This document shows positions 38,702 to 47,982 of a DNA stretch of 64,000 nucleotides, piece by piece. Where the stretch lies: NCBI RefSeq assembly GCF_000020685.1, contig NC_012526.1:229501-293500 (forward strand), read 5' to 3'. Made by a program: the position numbers and the translations under genes. This DNA comes from Deinococcus deserti VCD115. Lineage in GTDB: Bacteria > Deinococcota > Deinococci > Deinococcales > Deinococcaceae. Under the pieces are notes generated by a model. That model worked only from the letters and a program-made list of their open reading frames with translations. It had not been told where the DNA came from and made no database searches. The first letter of the stretch is position 1. Every line of letters starts with the position of its first letter.

Positions 38702-39370
38702 ATGACAAACAGCAACAGTGGCACGAATGGCAGCACCGGCATGGACCAGACCCGCATGATCAGCGGCGCAGCAGGCGGAGCCCTGCTGCTGATGGGCCTC
38801 AAGAAGCGCGGCATCCTGGGACTGACCCTGGCCGGTGTGGGCGGCTACCTGGCCTACCGCGCCGCTACCGGTCAGGACCCGGTGATGGCTGCGGCCGGCC
38901 TGAGCGGCAATGCCACGGCAGCCAAGCCCATCTTCGTAGAGCACAGCGTGGTTATCGACCGCCCCGCGCAGCTGGTCTACGATTACTGGCGCAAACTGGA
39001 AAACCTCCCGCAGATCATGAGCCACCTCGAAAGCGTAACCGTGCTCGACGAGAAGCGCAGCCGCTGGGTGGCCAAGGCGCCGCTGGGCACGCACGTCGAA
39101 TGGGAAGCTGAAATCGTCAATGACAAGCCGGGCGAGCGTATCGGCTGGCACAGCCTGCCCGGCGCCACCGTAGACAACGCTGGCAGCGTGCAGTTTGAAA
39201 GCCTCCCCGGTGGCGGCACCCGCGTGCACGTGGCCCTGAGCTACCGTCCGCCCGCCGGTGCCCTTGGTGCTGCTGTCGCCAAGCTGTTCGGCGAGGAGCC
39301 CAGCCAGCAGATCGCCGAGGACCTGCAGAACTTCAAGGCGACCTTCGAAGGCACCAATCCCAAAGTCTGA
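38702..39370 (+). CDS. SRPBCC/polyketide-cyclase-like protein with Gly-rich membrane segment
   Basis: The 222-residue protein starts with a Ser/Asn-rich head, then a Gly-rich hydrophobic segment ([24 protein letters not shown], in two pieces) and a C-terminal START-like domain from about 80: [20 protein letters not shown], then [15 protein letters not shown]. The layout resembles YgaP-like DUF2892 plus SRPBCC proteins of Deinococcus and other bacteria. Ligand unknown. ATG 38702 follows GGAGG by 7 bases. Confidence 0.78.
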   Translation: MTNSNSGTNGSTGMDQTRMISGAAGGALLLMGLKKRGILGLTLAGVGGYLAYRAATGQDPVMAAAGLSGNATAAKPIFVEHSVVIDRPAQLVYDYWRKLENLPQIMSHLESVTVLDEKRSRWVAKAPLGTHVEWEAEIVNDKPGERIGWHSLPGATVDNAGSVQFESLPGGGTRVHVALSYRPPAGALGAAVAKLFGEEPSQQIAEDLQNFKATFEGTNPKV

Positions 39371-39389
39371 AGCAGGCTGATATTGCAGC

Positions 39390-39419
39390 AAAGAGGCCCC
39401 ACTTGTGTGGGGCCTCTTT
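39390..39419. terminator. Bidirectional terminator between converging genes
   Basis: AAAGAGGCCCCAC and GTGGGGCCTCTTT form a 13-bp stem around TTGT, with a T-run on both strands. Confidence 0.92.
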
Positions 39420-39433
39420 AAGCTTGCACGGAA

Positions 39434-39919
39434 TTACCAGTTGAGGATGTAGTTCGTGAAGGGCGCGCCGCTCTTTTCGACCTTCACTTCGTTCAGGCTG
39501 TACAGCGTCCAGCCGGGCTTGAGGTTCATCAGATCCGTGCCGCTTTTACTGCCGGTGCCTTCCTTGCTGTAGATGAAGGCCTTGCCGGTCGAGCCGGTGC
39601 GGACTTCATTGTCAGCGCTGTCATACCGGTTGTTCCCGTTGGCGTCCACATACGCGAGCAGCTCGTAGGCACCGTTTGCGGGCGACTCAGGCAGGCTCAC
39701 CGCGTAGGCACGCTTCTCGGGGTTGAAGGTAGGAATGTTGATCTGGTCAGCCACCGGTGCCTGGTAGCCCGTCACCGTCATGCCCTGGAACGCCAGACGA
39801 ATCTTTCCACTGGGCTGAATGCCATTGATGTTGCCGGAAACATCAGCATTGGGAATGCCCAGCGTGCTACAGGAAGCCAGGGTCAGGGGAACAATCAGCA
39901 GGGACAGTATTTTTTTCAT
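39434..39919 (-). CDS. Lipoprotein of unknown function
   Basis: The 161-residue protein has a lipoprotein signal (MKKILSLLIVPLTLASC, lipobox LASC), so Cys near residue 17 should be lipid-linked. The body is beta-rich, with YVDANGNNRYDSADNE resembling a calcium-binding-like loop. No family is recognised. ATG 39919 is preferred to an in-frame GTG three codons upstream. Confidence 0.72.
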   Translation of the reverse strand: MKKILSLLIVPLTLASCSTLGIPNADVSGNINGIQPSGKIRLAFQGMTVTGYQAPVADQINIPTFNPEKRAYAVSLPESPANGAYELLAYVDANGNNRYDSADNEVRTGSTGKAFIYSKEGTGSKSGTDLMNLKPGWTLYSLNEVKVEKSGAPFTNYILNW

Positions 39920-39985
39920 CAGGCCCACCCTAGATGCCCCGCATTTAATCCGGATGAGCTGAGGACTCTGAATCTTACGCGGCTC

Positions 39986-40306
39986 TCACGGTGCACCGGA
40001 CGTGTTCTCATCGTTTGCCTGGTCCGGAGCCGTACCTTCGATCACGGTCATGGAACGCAGCGTCTGACCCTGATGCCAGCCGTACTGGGGGTCGCGCAGG
40101 CCCAATGCTGCCGCTATCGCTTCAGCGGCGCTGCGGTCCGGTTCGCCGTCCAGGCAGAACAGCAGGAACTTGCGGCCACCAGGGGCAATCCGGATAAACA
40201 GGTCCTCACCCAGTTCTACCTGTTGCGTTCGCTGCACGCGGGCAGCGCGTTCCTGCGCAAGGCGCAGCGCCTGACGGATCGGCACGGTGACGGTGGGATG
40301 ACTCAC
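39986..40306 (-). CDS. Small protein coupled to a TetR regulator gene
   Basis: The 106-residue protein has no membrane segment and no known motif; it includes [35 protein letters not shown], in two pieces a beta hairpin and a helix. Its ATG overlaps the TetR stop (ATGA), so it is translationally coupled to that regulator. Function unknown. Confidence 0.62.
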   Translation of the reverse strand: MSHPTVTVPIRQALRLAQERAARVQRTQQVELGEDLFIRIAPGGRKFLLFCLDGEPDRSAAEAIAAALGLRDPQYGWHQGQTLRSMTVIEGTAPDQANDENTSGAP

Positions 40307-40905
40307 GACCCTTCTCCGCGCTGAGGGACCAGCAGACCCCCCAAGAGCATGTCGGCATACTGGTCGGCCACGTCGCGCGGAGTCATCTGGCCGCCGGGCC
40401 GGTACCAGGTGTAGGCCCAGTTCACTGCGGACAGAATCAGGTTGGCGGTCATTTTGGGATCAAGGTCCGCGCGGAACTGCCCCTGCTCTATGCCCTGGGT
40501 GACCAGATCGCGGTAAAACTGATCGATGGTGTCGCGCCAGCTGGTCACGCGGGCGTAAGCGTCAGGCGACAGGTGCTTCCACTCGTGGAAAAACACGGTG
40601 GCGCTGTCCATGTTGTCGGCCACGACCCGGATATGGCGGTGCATCGCTTCCCGCAGCTTGTCGGCCGCCGGGCGGGGGTCGTCACGCAGGTAAAACAGTG
40701 CCGTGTCGAACTGTGCCGACGCCTGATTGACGATCTCGATCAGCAGCTCTTCCTTGCCGCTGATGTGCGCGTACAGGCTGCCGCCCTGCATGCCGAGCTC
40801 GCCGGCCAGATCCCGCATGCTGGTGGCGTGATAGCCCCGCTCGGAAAACAGGCGGCTGGCGGAGTCGAGAATCTGTTCGCGGCGGGGTTTGCTGGGTTCA
40901 GTCAT
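40303..40905 (-). CDS. TetR-family transcriptional repressor, PaaR-like
   Basis: The 200-residue protein has a TetR N-terminal helix-turn-helix ([41 protein letters not shown]) and an all-helical ligand domain with VFFHEWKHL and [19 protein letters not shown]. An inverted repeat at 40987-41000 matches the CNAACGNNCGTTNG site I recall for PaaR of Thermus thermophilus, whose effector is an acyl-CoA of aromatic breakdown. ATG 40905 fits the family N-terminus. It diverges from hisC over 150 bases. Confidence 0.82.
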   Translation of the reverse strand: MTEPSKPRREQILDSASRLFSERGYHATSMRDLAGELGMQGGSLYAHISGKEELLIEIVNQASAQFDTALFYLRDDPRPAADKLREAMHRHIRVVADNMDSATVFFHEWKHLSPDAYARVTSWRDTIDQFYRDLVTQGIEQGQFRADLDPKMTANLILSAVNWAYTWYRPGGQMTPRDVADQYADMLLGGLLVPQRGEGS

Positions 40906-40986
40906 GGCTGGGATCTGGCCTCGGGCGCCCTGGAGCAGGCTGGAAAAAGGAAGCCCGCCGGGATGGCATGCAGGGTAGCACGTCAC

Positions 40987-41000
40987 CTAACGCTCGTTTG
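40987..41000. promoter_or_regulatory. TetR/PaaR-type operator
   Basis: CTAACGCTCGTTTG fits CNAACGNNCGTTNG at every fixed position and sits in a longer near-palindrome (ACCTAACG...CGTTTGGT). It lies 82 bases before the TetR gene start and 55 before hisC, so autoregulation is the simplest reading. Confidence 0.6.
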
Positions 41001-41055
41001 GTGAAGCTGGACGCCTTCAGGCACTCCTGCGGGCAGGAGTGGTACAACGGACATC

Positions 41056-42153
41056 ATGACTTCGACGCCTTCTACCCTGCCGGACGGCCCGCAGGACACG
41101 GCCCTGCCCGGCGTGCGCCCGGCGGTGCGTGCCGTGCCTGCCTATCCGTTTACCCCGGCGGACGTGCCGATCAAACTCGACCAGAACGAGAACCCCTACG
41201 ACTTTCCAGCCGAGCTGAAGGCCGAGGCCACCCGCCGCATGATGGAGCGTGCCTGGAACCGCTACCCGGACCTGCACGCCGATACGCTGCGCGCCCGTGT
41301 GGCTGCCTATGAGGGCTGGGACGCAGGCGGTGTGGTACTCACGCCGGGCAGCAACGTGCTGATCAAGATCCTGACCGAGCTGGCTGGAATCAACCAGACG
41401 GTCCTGACAGTCAGGCCGACATTCAGTGTATATACCCTGGAAGCTTCGCTGCTGGGCGCCAGTCTGGTGCAGGTCCCGCTGAACGAGGACTTTTCCCTGC
41501 CGGTCGAAGGGCTCAAGGCTGCCCTGGCGGCGAACCCACCCGGCGTGTTGTACATCACGCAGCCACACGCTCCAACCGGATTTGTAGACGGTGTAGATGC
41601 AGTGCGGGAGCTGGTCGAGGCTGCCCGCGGCTGGGTGGTCGTGATAGATGAGGCCTATCACGAGTACAGCGACACCGATTACCGCGCCCTGGTCCGCGCC
41701 CATCCCAATGCGCTGAGCCTGCGCACCTTCAGCAAGGCCTGGGGACTGGCCGGCATCCGCGCCGGCTACGCGCTGACCAGTCCTGAGCTGGCTGAGAACC
41801 TGCAGAAACTGGTTTCGGCCTTCACCATGAATACCCTGACCCAGTGCGCGCTGGAAGTTGCCCTGGAGCAGCCCGCCTACGTGCGCCAGCGCGTTCAGGA
41901 AGGCGTGCGCGAGCGCCAGCGGGTGCTGGACGCCCTCCAGGCTCACCCCACCTGTCAGGCACTGCCCAGCCAGGGCAACTTTTTCCTGCTGCGTACGCCA
42001 GACCCACAGGTCGCCTACGAAACGTTACTCTCGCACGGCATCGTGATCCGCCGTCAGGACAACCTGCCCGGCCTTCAGGGCTGCCTGCGGATCGCCATCG
42101 GCACTCCTGCCGAAAACGACGCTCTGATCCAGGCCGTGCAGGCCCTGCACTAG
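41056..42153 (+). CDS. hisC: Histidinol-phosphate aminotransferase
   Basis: The 365-residue fold-type I aminotransferase shows LDQNENPYDFP near the N-terminus, the PLP phosphate region PGSNVLI, DEAYHEYSD, and the PLP lysine in TFSKAWGLAGIRAGY (Lys about 227). It transfers an amino group to imidazole acetol phosphate in histidine synthesis. No other his gene is in the window. The ATG at 41056 is preceded by TACAAC 7 bases upstream, a weak leaderless-type -10. Confidence 0.85.
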   Translation: MTSTPSTLPDGPQDTALPGVRPAVRAVPAYPFTPADVPIKLDQNENPYDFPAELKAEATRRMMERAWNRYPDLHADTLRARVAAYEGWDAGGVVLTPGSNVLIKILTELAGINQTVLTVRPTFSVYTLEASLLGASLVQVPLNEDFSLPVEGLKAALAANPPGVLYITQPHAPTGFVDGVDAVRELVEAARGWVVVIDEAYHEYSDTDYRALVRAHPNALSLRTFSKAWGLAGIRAGYALTSPELAENLQKLVSAFTMNTLTQCALEVALEQPAYVRQRVQEGVRERQRVLDALQAHPTCQALPSQGNFFLLRTPDPQVAYETLLSHGIVIRRQDNLPGLQGCLRIAIGTPAENDALIQAVQALH

Positions 42154-42159
42154 GAAGCG

Positions 42160-42495
42160 GTGTCCTGGCCCCAGCGCTTTATCGCCCCGCCGGAGTTTGC
42201 TCCGCGCAGTCCGGTTGTGGCGGGCTGCACTGCGTGCGGGGCCTGCTGCTCGGCACCCGACATTCACGCCCTGCAAAAGCCGCTTGGCGTCCCCTGTGCC
42301 CATCTGGGCTCAGGGTGCCTGTGCGCCGTTTATGCCACGCGTCCGGCTGTGTGCCGCAACTACCAACCCGACTGGGTCTGTGGCGAGGTGGCGCCGCTTC
42401 CGACACTGGAGGCCCGGATACAGCGCTTTCTGGAAATCTATGGCCTGGAAGCTGAGGCCGGGGCGTTGGAACGGAGATCAGATACAGCAGGCTGA
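42160..42495 (+). CDS. YkgJ-family cysteine-cluster protein
   Basis: The 111-residue protein has the YkgJ cysteine pattern: CTACGACC (about residues 24-31), PCAHLGSGCLC, YATRPAVCRNY and WVC. The cysteines probably hold zinc or an iron-sulfur cluster. Its function in bacteria is unclear. GTG 42160 lies 6 bases after the hisC stop with GGAAGCG before it, so it may be co-transcribed. Confidence 0.8.
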   Translation: MSWPQRFIAPPEFAPRSPVVAGCTACGACCSAPDIHALQKPLGVPCAHLGSGCLCAVYATRPAVCRNYQPDWVCGEVAPLPTLEARIQRFLEIYGLEAEAGALERRSDTAG

Positions 42496-42510
42496 AAGCA
42501 GGGCTCAACG

Positions 42511-42540
42511 AAAGCTCCCGGCAAATTTGCCGGGAGCTTT
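42511..42540. terminator. Perfect 30-bp palindromic terminator
   Basis: The two 15-base arms (AAAGCTCCCGGCAAA and its reverse complement) end with T3 on one strand and T3 on the other, between converging genes. Confidence 0.85.
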
Positions 42541-42564
42541 CCCGTTAAGGACAACACCAGTGCT

Positions 42565-43656
<1,092 letters not shown>

Positions 43657-43839
43657 CAGGACTTCCTCCTTACGCACATGTGAACCGGGAGAGACTCAGA
43701 CTACGCGCGATTACAGAGCATTCCGATGAATCTGGACTCAGTGTATGTTCATACCGAAACGTCCACCTGGACCGGATTGACGGAATGCAGGGTCGTCCGG
43801 TCACTGCAGATGACGTCCTGCTCCAGTCCCATGGATGGT

Positions 43840-44649
43840 ATGACCCAGGTAGCATCAGCCATGCCGCTTCCCCTGCTGGCCACCCTGGCGGTTTCTGTGC
43901 CAGTTGCTGCTCCACCCCAGGAACTCAGTTGTGCTGCGCTCCGAAGTGGCGTCAGGGTCGTGGTTGCGCCAGATGTGACGATTCGGCTCAAACGGGTAGG
44001 CGAAAGTCAACTACAGATGTCTACTGGGCGGGCTGACAGGACCGTGCCACTGGACTGCTTCAACGAGCAGATCCAGGCCACAGTGGCCGATTTCAACTTT
44101 GACGGTGTCCGGGATGTCGCGGTGCCGGTCGCTGTGGGGTATATGGGGGTCAACATCTTTTCGCGCCTGTATTTCGCTGGGCGAGACGGAACCCTGCGCG
44201 CCTCCAGGCTGGAGATCGGGAACGTGTGGCCCGACCCGCTGACCCGGACGCTCACGTCGGGGGTGAAGGACGGACCGTTCTACCGGACGGAGAGCCACTG
44301 CCTGAGTGCTGACGGCCAGGATTTCTACCTGTGCCGCCAGCTGGAGCCGGAGTCTGACGCGACGTCTGCAGATCCGACGGTGGCGCAGTGGCTCAGTCCT
44401 GCGGGAAAGGTGCTGCTTTCAAGACGCTCTGACTCGTCCCGGTCCAGGGGCCCTGAGATCTGGCAGATAGAACCGGTCCGCGCCTACTTTCACAGCCGGC
44501 CCGACGGCGCCAGTCGCCGCGCTGCCTACGTCATCCGCGGAGACACGGTAGAAGGGCTGGAGGTCAGGGGTTCCTGGATGCGAGTCATATACCGTCCTGC
44601 ACAGGGCGCAGCCACTGCTGGCTGGTTGAGACGGCAGGATCTTCGCTAG
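43840..44649 (+). CDS. Secreted XAC2610-like protein with C-terminal SH3-type segment
   Basis: The mature protein of about 250 residues has VADFNFDGVRDVAVPVAVGYMGVN, an XAC2610/FG-GAP-like loop, four cysteines, and a C-terminal segment (VEGLEVRGSWMRVIY, AGWLRRQDL) like a bacterial SH3 domain. The start is uncertain: ATG 43840 or ATG 43861 both put a signal peptide (PLPLLATLAVSVPVAAPP) at the N-terminus; the open frame runs further up. Function unknown. Confidence 0.6.
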   Translation: MTQVASAMPLPLLATLAVSVPVAAPPQELSCAALRSGVRVVVAPDVTIRLKRVGESQLQMSTGRADRTVPLDCFNEQIQATVADFNFDGVRDVAVPVAVGYMGVNIFSRLYFAGRDGTLRASRLEIGNVWPDPLTRTLTSGVKDGPFYRTESHCLSADGQDFYLCRQLEPESDATSADPTVAQWLSPAGKVLLSRRSDSSRSRGPEIWQIEPVRAYFHSRPDGASRRAAYVIRGDTVEGLEVRGSWMRVIYRPAQGAATAGWLRRQDLR

Positions 44650-44662
44650 GGGCCTGAGCCGT

Positions 44663-44668
44663 TAGACT
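44663..44668 (+). promoter_or_regulatory. -10 box (TAGACT) for a leaderless peroxiredoxin mRNA
   Basis: TAGACT ends 7 bases before ATG 44676. Confidence 0.55.
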
Positions 44669-44675
44669 GGACCAC

Positions 44676-45131
44676 ATGAGTTTGCTCGGTCAGCCTGCTC
44701 CGGACTTCACACTGCCTTCCTCGACGGGTGAGAACATCACGTTGGGCAGTTACCGTGGGCAGAAGCACGTGGTGCTGGTGTTTTACCCTCTGGATTTCAG
44801 CCCGGTGTGCAGTATGCAACTGCCCGAGTATTCCGGCCGTCAGGACGACTTCGCAGATGCCGGCGCCGTCATTCTGGGCATCAACCGCGACAGCGTGCAT
44901 GCGCACAAGGCGTGGGCTGCCGATTACGGCATCGAGGTGCCGCTGCTGGCTGACATGAAGTGTGACGTTGCCCGTCAGTACGGCGTGACTGTCGACGAGC
45001 GCGGCGTCAGCGGCCGGGCTGTATTTCTGATTGACCGGGAGGGCGTGGTGCGCTTCGAGCATGTGGAGGCCAAGCCCAGTGAGTACACCATCCGCCCCGA
45101 AGTGGTGCTGAGCAAAATCACTGAACTCTGA
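44676..45131 (+). CDS. Thioredoxin-dependent peroxiredoxin (BCP/AhpE-like)
   Basis: The 151-residue protein has the peroxiredoxin core FYPLDFSPVCSMQLPE with peroxidatic Cys about 45; the usual Thr of T-x-x-C is Ser here. A second Cys occurs in DMKCDVARQYG (about 95). It reduces peroxides in the cytosol. It converges with bshB1, whose pathway makes the cell's main small thiol. Confidence 0.88.
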   Translation: MSLLGQPAPDFTLPSSTGENITLGSYRGQKHVVLVFYPLDFSPVCSMQLPEYSGRQDDFADAGAVILGINRDSVHAHKAWAADYGIEVPLLADMKCDVARQYGVTVDERGVSGRAVFLIDREGVVRFEHVEAKPSEYTIRPEVVLSKITEL

Positions 45132-45159
45132 GTTCACAGCCGAATCAGGTCGCTAGCCG

Positions 45160-45873
45160 TCAGAGTGTTGCCGGGTCCACCAGCAGAGCGTCGTCGCTTT
45201 CGAACGCCTCGGCATAACGCACCCGCGCTAAGGTACCCCAGTACATCAGGCGCGCGCGGCGCCGCTCGATTACTTCCGGCGTGACGGTTTCCGAGACAGC
45301 CAGTCCCGAGAACTGGCTTTTGTGGGCCCGGATGGCCTCCTCCCACACAGGCAGCACTTCCTCGACATCGACCAGCACGCTGGCCTGGATGTCGGCGTTG
45401 CCCTGGTACAGCAGCACCCGTCCGACCCGGTGCGGTTCGCCCGCCACGTCTGCCTTGCGCAGCCCGGCCAGGTGCACCGCCCGCTTGGCCAGATGATAGG
45501 CCCCGAAATGATCCGGATGGCGGTCACGGTGATGCGGCACGACCAGTACCCGGGGCCGCACGGCGCGCAGAACCTCTGCCAGGGCGCGGGCCTCGGCAGG
45601 GCTGTCTACCAGCCCTCCATCCGGCAGCCCCAGCTGGCCGCGCCAGGCCAGTCCCATGATCTGCGCGGCAGCCACACACTCTGCTGTGCGCACCTGGGCC
45701 GAGCCCAGAGTGCCTCCCTCGCCGCGCGACAGTTCCAGAATGCCTACTGCCTTTCCGGCGCGGCCCAGGCGGATCAGGGTGCCTCCTGCCCCGATCTCTG
45801 CGTCATCCGGATGAGGCGCGAGACACAGCCAATCCACCGGACCTGCCTTGCCATACACCGTCTCAAAGCTCAT
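45160..45873 (-). CDS. bshB1: Bacillithiol biosynthesis deacetylase BshB1
   Basis: The 237-residue LmbE-like protein has the zinc motif APHPDDAEIGAGG (about 23-35) and HRDRHPDHFGA (about 121-131), with SRGEGGTLGS. BshB1 removes the acetyl group from GlcNAc-malate to give GlcN-malate in bacillithiol synthesis. The ATG at 45873 has a -10 (TATGCT) 7 bases upstream, so it is leaderless. Confidence 0.92.
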   Translation of the reverse strand: MSFETVYGKAGPVDWLCLAPHPDDAEIGAGGTLIRLGRAGKAVGILELSRGEGGTLGSAQVRTAECVAAAQIMGLAWRGQLGLPDGGLVDSPAEARALAEVLRAVRPRVLVVPHHRDRHPDHFGAYHLAKRAVHLAGLRKADVAGEPHRVGRVLLYQGNADIQASVLVDVEEVLPVWEEAIRAHKSQFSGLAVSETVTPEVIERRRARLMYWGTLARVRYAEAFESDDALLVDPATL

Positions 45874-45880
45874 GGTGCAG

Positions 45881-45886
45881 AGCATA
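45881..45886 (-). promoter_or_regulatory. -10 box (TATGCT) for a leaderless bshB1 mRNA
   Basis: On the minus strand TATGCT ends 7 bases before the ATG at 45873. Confidence 0.55.
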
Positions 45887-46017
45887 GGACCTATTCAGGA
45901 CGAAAAGCTCGTGGAGGAGTCAGAAGTCCAACAAGACCAGCAGACAACAGTGCTGCGTGGTGACAGGACAGGCGTGTGAGGCAGCGTCCAAGCTGGGGCA
46001 GACCCTGCCGCTTTGCC

Positions 46018-46046
46018 TTGACACCCCTCAGACTGCTCCTTATACT
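46018..46046 (+). promoter_or_regulatory. Consensus SigA promoter for tRNA-Thr
   Basis: TTGACA at 46018-46023 and TATACT at 46041-46046 are separated by exactly 17 bases, a near-perfect strong promoter. Transcription would start near 46053. Confidence 0.9.
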
Positions 46047-46078
46047 TTGCAAGCCTGTTGACGCTATGGCAAAAACCG

Positions 46079-46153
46079 GCCAGTGTAGCTCAGTGGTAGA
46101 GCAGCTGATTCGTAATCAGCAGGTCGTCGGTTCAAGTCCGACCCCTGGCTCCA
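46079..46153 (+). tRNA. tRNA-Thr (anticodon CGT)
   Basis: The cloverleaf has acceptor GCCAGTG with CCCTGGC (one U-C mismatch at position 6), anticodon stem GCTGA/TCAGC with loop TTCGTAA (anticodon CGT), T-loop TTCAAGT, and encoded CCA. Its last 46 bases are part of a 48-bp repeat and thus one end of a decayed integrative element. Confidence 0.95.
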
Positions 46154-46155
46154 GA
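46108..46155 (+). repeat. att site, left copy (within tRNA-Thr)
   Basis: These 48 bases, from the anticodon stem to just past CCA, are repeated exactly at 47588-47635. Integrases often use tRNA 3' ends this way. Confidence 0.85.
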
Positions 46156-46160
46156 AGACA

Positions 46161-46193
46161 AAATCCTCCGTCTACGACGGGGGATTTCTTTTT
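46161..46193 (+). terminator. Terminator after tRNA-Thr
   Basis: AAATCCTCCGTC pairs with GACGGGGGATTT (one G-T pair) and CTTTTT follows. Confidence 0.85.
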
Positions 46194-46288
46194 GCACTGA
46201 CTGAACTCAAGACCAACTGATTCGGCCCAGAACCTCCTGACGCAGCAGATGATTGTTGCTGTCCAGTGACCAACAAAAGAGGGTGAAC

Positions 46289-46459
46289 ATGGAACTTGAA
46301 GTGCTCCGCAACATGCACTTCCGCGAGCTGGAGAACCAGAACCGCTCGCCGGAAACCATCCGCTTCTACCGGCAGTCCTACGCGGAACTCATCGGCTACT
46401 TCGGCGAAGGGCACAGCAAGCTGGCTGACCTGAACAAGGTCACCAAAGCAGACCTGTAA
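46289..46459 (+). pseudogene. Tyrosine integrase, N-terminal fragment
   Basis: The 56-residue frame is the SAM-like core-binding domain of a phage-type integrase: FRELENQNRSPETIRFYRQS, then LADLNKVTKADL. It ends at TAA 46457. The same frame continues through a second stop (TAG, 46499-46501) and then encodes an unrelated-looking stretch to 46630. No catalytic domain (R-H-R-Y) is present, so the integrase is dead. Confidence 0.78.
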
Positions 46460-46510
46460 ATGGTGGACATCCTGCACATCAACTACCTGACGGATGTGTA
46501 GTTCCTGCCT

Positions 46511-46630
46511 ATGTTGAAACGTACCCTGCGGGTGTCCGGGGTGAACCTAGTCCGCGTGGGCTCACTGAAGTACCGCTTCAACGTCTATGGCGAGAAATTC
46601 ACCACCTGTATGTGGGGGCGTGCGCAGTAA
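46511..46630 (+). pseudogene. Orphan fragment in frame with the integrase remnant
   Basis: This 39-residue frame starts MLKRTLRVSGVNL and ends at TAA. It lies in the same frame as the broken integrase, two stops later. It is probably debris of the element; no family is recognised. Confidence 0.3.
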
Positions 46631-46634
46631 AGCT

Positions 46635-46937
46635 CTATTTGACCATGCGGTACAGGTAAATCTGCCCACCAGGGGCAGGCGTCAGGGATACGGGGTACCA
46701 GCCATGGTGCCCCAGGGCATTGAGTTGCCCGATGAAGTCAGCACATGCGGTGGGGGCCTGCCCCAGCAGCACACACCACTGGGCAGGGGTGCCGGTATAG
46801 CCCTTGTCCGTAGTGACCAGCACCACCTGTTTATCGCCGGGCACCCAGTAGGCGTATTCGTACTTGTGCAGGGGTACACCCTGGGCAGATACGCAGCCGA
46901 AGGTGAGCAGGGCAAGCATCAAGAGTAGGCGCTTCAC
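46635..46937 (-). CDS. Small secreted protein inside the integrative element
   Basis: The 100-residue protein has a signal peptide (KRLLLMLALLTFGCVSA). The mature part includes YEYAYWVPGDKQVVLVTTDK and a C-terminal beta segment with LNALGHHGWYPVSL, which resembles DUF4177-type small domains. GTG 46937 is the likely start: a CATACT -10 lies 6 bases upstream on the minus strand, a leaderless layout. No function is known. Confidence 0.6.
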   Translation of the reverse strand: MKRLLLMLALLTFGCVSAQGVPLHKYEYAYWVPGDKQVVLVTTDKGYTGTPAQWCVLLGQAPTACADFIGQLNALGHHGWYPVSLTPAPGGQIYLYRMVK

Positions 46938-47127
46938 GGCCTGAGTATGCTGTAAAACTGCTTCTGGTACGCACACCAGCAGCTCGCTGTCAACAGGGGG
47001 CTGGCAAAGGGTAAGGGGCGGACGTGTTACCGCACGTTCCACCCCTTCTGAATGCTCGCTTCGCTCGCATTCGGTTACAGCACTCGGTCTAGGAGCGTCT
47101 TATTAAGGGGTTAAGGCATTCCCCGCT

Positions 47128-47304
47128 ATGAACGAACAACTACTGACGAAAGCCGCCGAGGGTATCGGCACCCTGAACTGCAAAAACGATCTGCTGCGCC
47201 TAGAAGTCGAAGCGGCGCTGGAGCGCGTGTTCAAACTGGAGCGTACCCTTGTGGTGCTGGTGGCGGAGAAGCTGCCTGCGGCTACGAGACTGTGGGCGGC
47301 CTGA
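47128..47304 (+). CDS. Small orphan protein inside the element
   Basis: The 58-residue frame starts MNEQLLTKAAEG and is mostly helical and charged (LRLEVEAALERVFKLERTL), like a small coiled-coil or DNA-accessory protein. The ribosome site is weak. It may be real cargo or remnant. Confidence 0.4.
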   Translation: MNEQLLTKAAEGIGTLNCKNDLLRLEVEAALERVFKLERTLVVLVAEKLPAATRLWAA

Positions 47305-47587
47305 CGGCGTCGCTCTCGGCAGTCCAGCACGAACTAAGAGTATCAGCACCAGCTCCGGACCAAACGCAAGCCTTGAGCGGCCTTTCGTCCTCGCTTCGGC
47401 TGGGGTGTTTGCTTGACTCCGGCACTATGGCCCAGGTTGCCAAAGGAAACTGGGAGAATCACATAGGGTGGCGTCGCCAGAAGCGCGCAGCTTAGGCCGA
47501 CAGCAGGTCCCAAAGAGTTGAAACCACCACAATATTCGGTTAAGCTCGTGCTAGACGGTGGAATAAGAAAGTGTGCGCAAGTACGCT

Positions 47588-47635
47588 ATTCGTAATCAGC
47601 AGGTCGTCGGTTCAAGTCCGACCCCTGGCTCCAGA
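47588..47635 (+). repeat. att site, right copy (tRNA-Thr 3' end)
   Basis: This is the second exact copy of the 48-bp tRNA-Thr end. Upstream bases differ from the tRNA, so it is a truncated tRNA tail and not a gene. Confidence 0.85.
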
Positions 47636-47642
47636 GAAAAGC

Positions 47643-47667
47643 CCCCGCCCTGTGCGGGGTTTTTCTT
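47643..47667 (+). terminator. Terminator just right of the att copy
   Basis: CCCCGC pairs with GCGGGG and TTTTTCTTT follows. This is probably the host terminator of tRNA-Thr before the element inserted. Confidence 0.85.
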
Positions 47668-47970
47668 TATGCCGGCGGGTATGGAGATTCTTGGGACGCG
47701 GAGCTGGCGATGTCTGCACCTGTAAAGGGCCTGATAGCCGCAGATATTGCTGCTTTTGGCTTGTAGTTTCGAATAATTTGCGCTGTGTGCTTAGAGAAAA
47801 AAGACTAATTTTTGTCTTTGAATAGACTATTTATTTCTGGGGCATGTGTGAAACATTGCTTCATAGGGCATTGGAATAAAATATGCCGCCTAATGCGTAG
47901 AGTTGAACTCTGATATTAAATTTTCAGAGGGAAATCAACTACAACACTATCTTTTTTAGGAGAAATAGTA

Positions 47971-47976
47971 TACAAT
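47971..47976 (+). promoter_or_regulatory. -10 box (TACAAT) for a leaderless mRNA
   Basis: TACAAT ends 6 bases before ATG 47983 in AT-rich DNA. Confidence 0.6.
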
Positions 47977-47982
47977 AATTGT

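Larger units (their letters stand above)
46108..47635. mobile_element. Decayed integrative element at tRNA-Thr
   Basis: A 48-bp direct repeat of the tRNA-Thr 3' end bounds the 1480-bp unit. Just inside the left end is the N-terminal part of a tyrosine integrase, cut short by a stop. Also inside are a small secreted protein and a 58-residue orphan. Each repeat copy is followed by its own terminator. The host flank resumes at about 47636. Confidence 0.78.
47636..47982. other. AT-rich stretch right of the element
   Basis: From about 47750 the base composition turns sharply AT-rich compared with the rest of the window. It holds a terminator at 47643-47667 and, at the end, the promoter of the next gene. 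No protein gene is seen, and the composition suggests recent transfer. Confidence 0.5.

Noticed and set aside
47292..47495. 67-codon frame right of the small orphan in the element
   Set aside because: It overlaps the orphan end, has no ribosome site and reads as random sequence.
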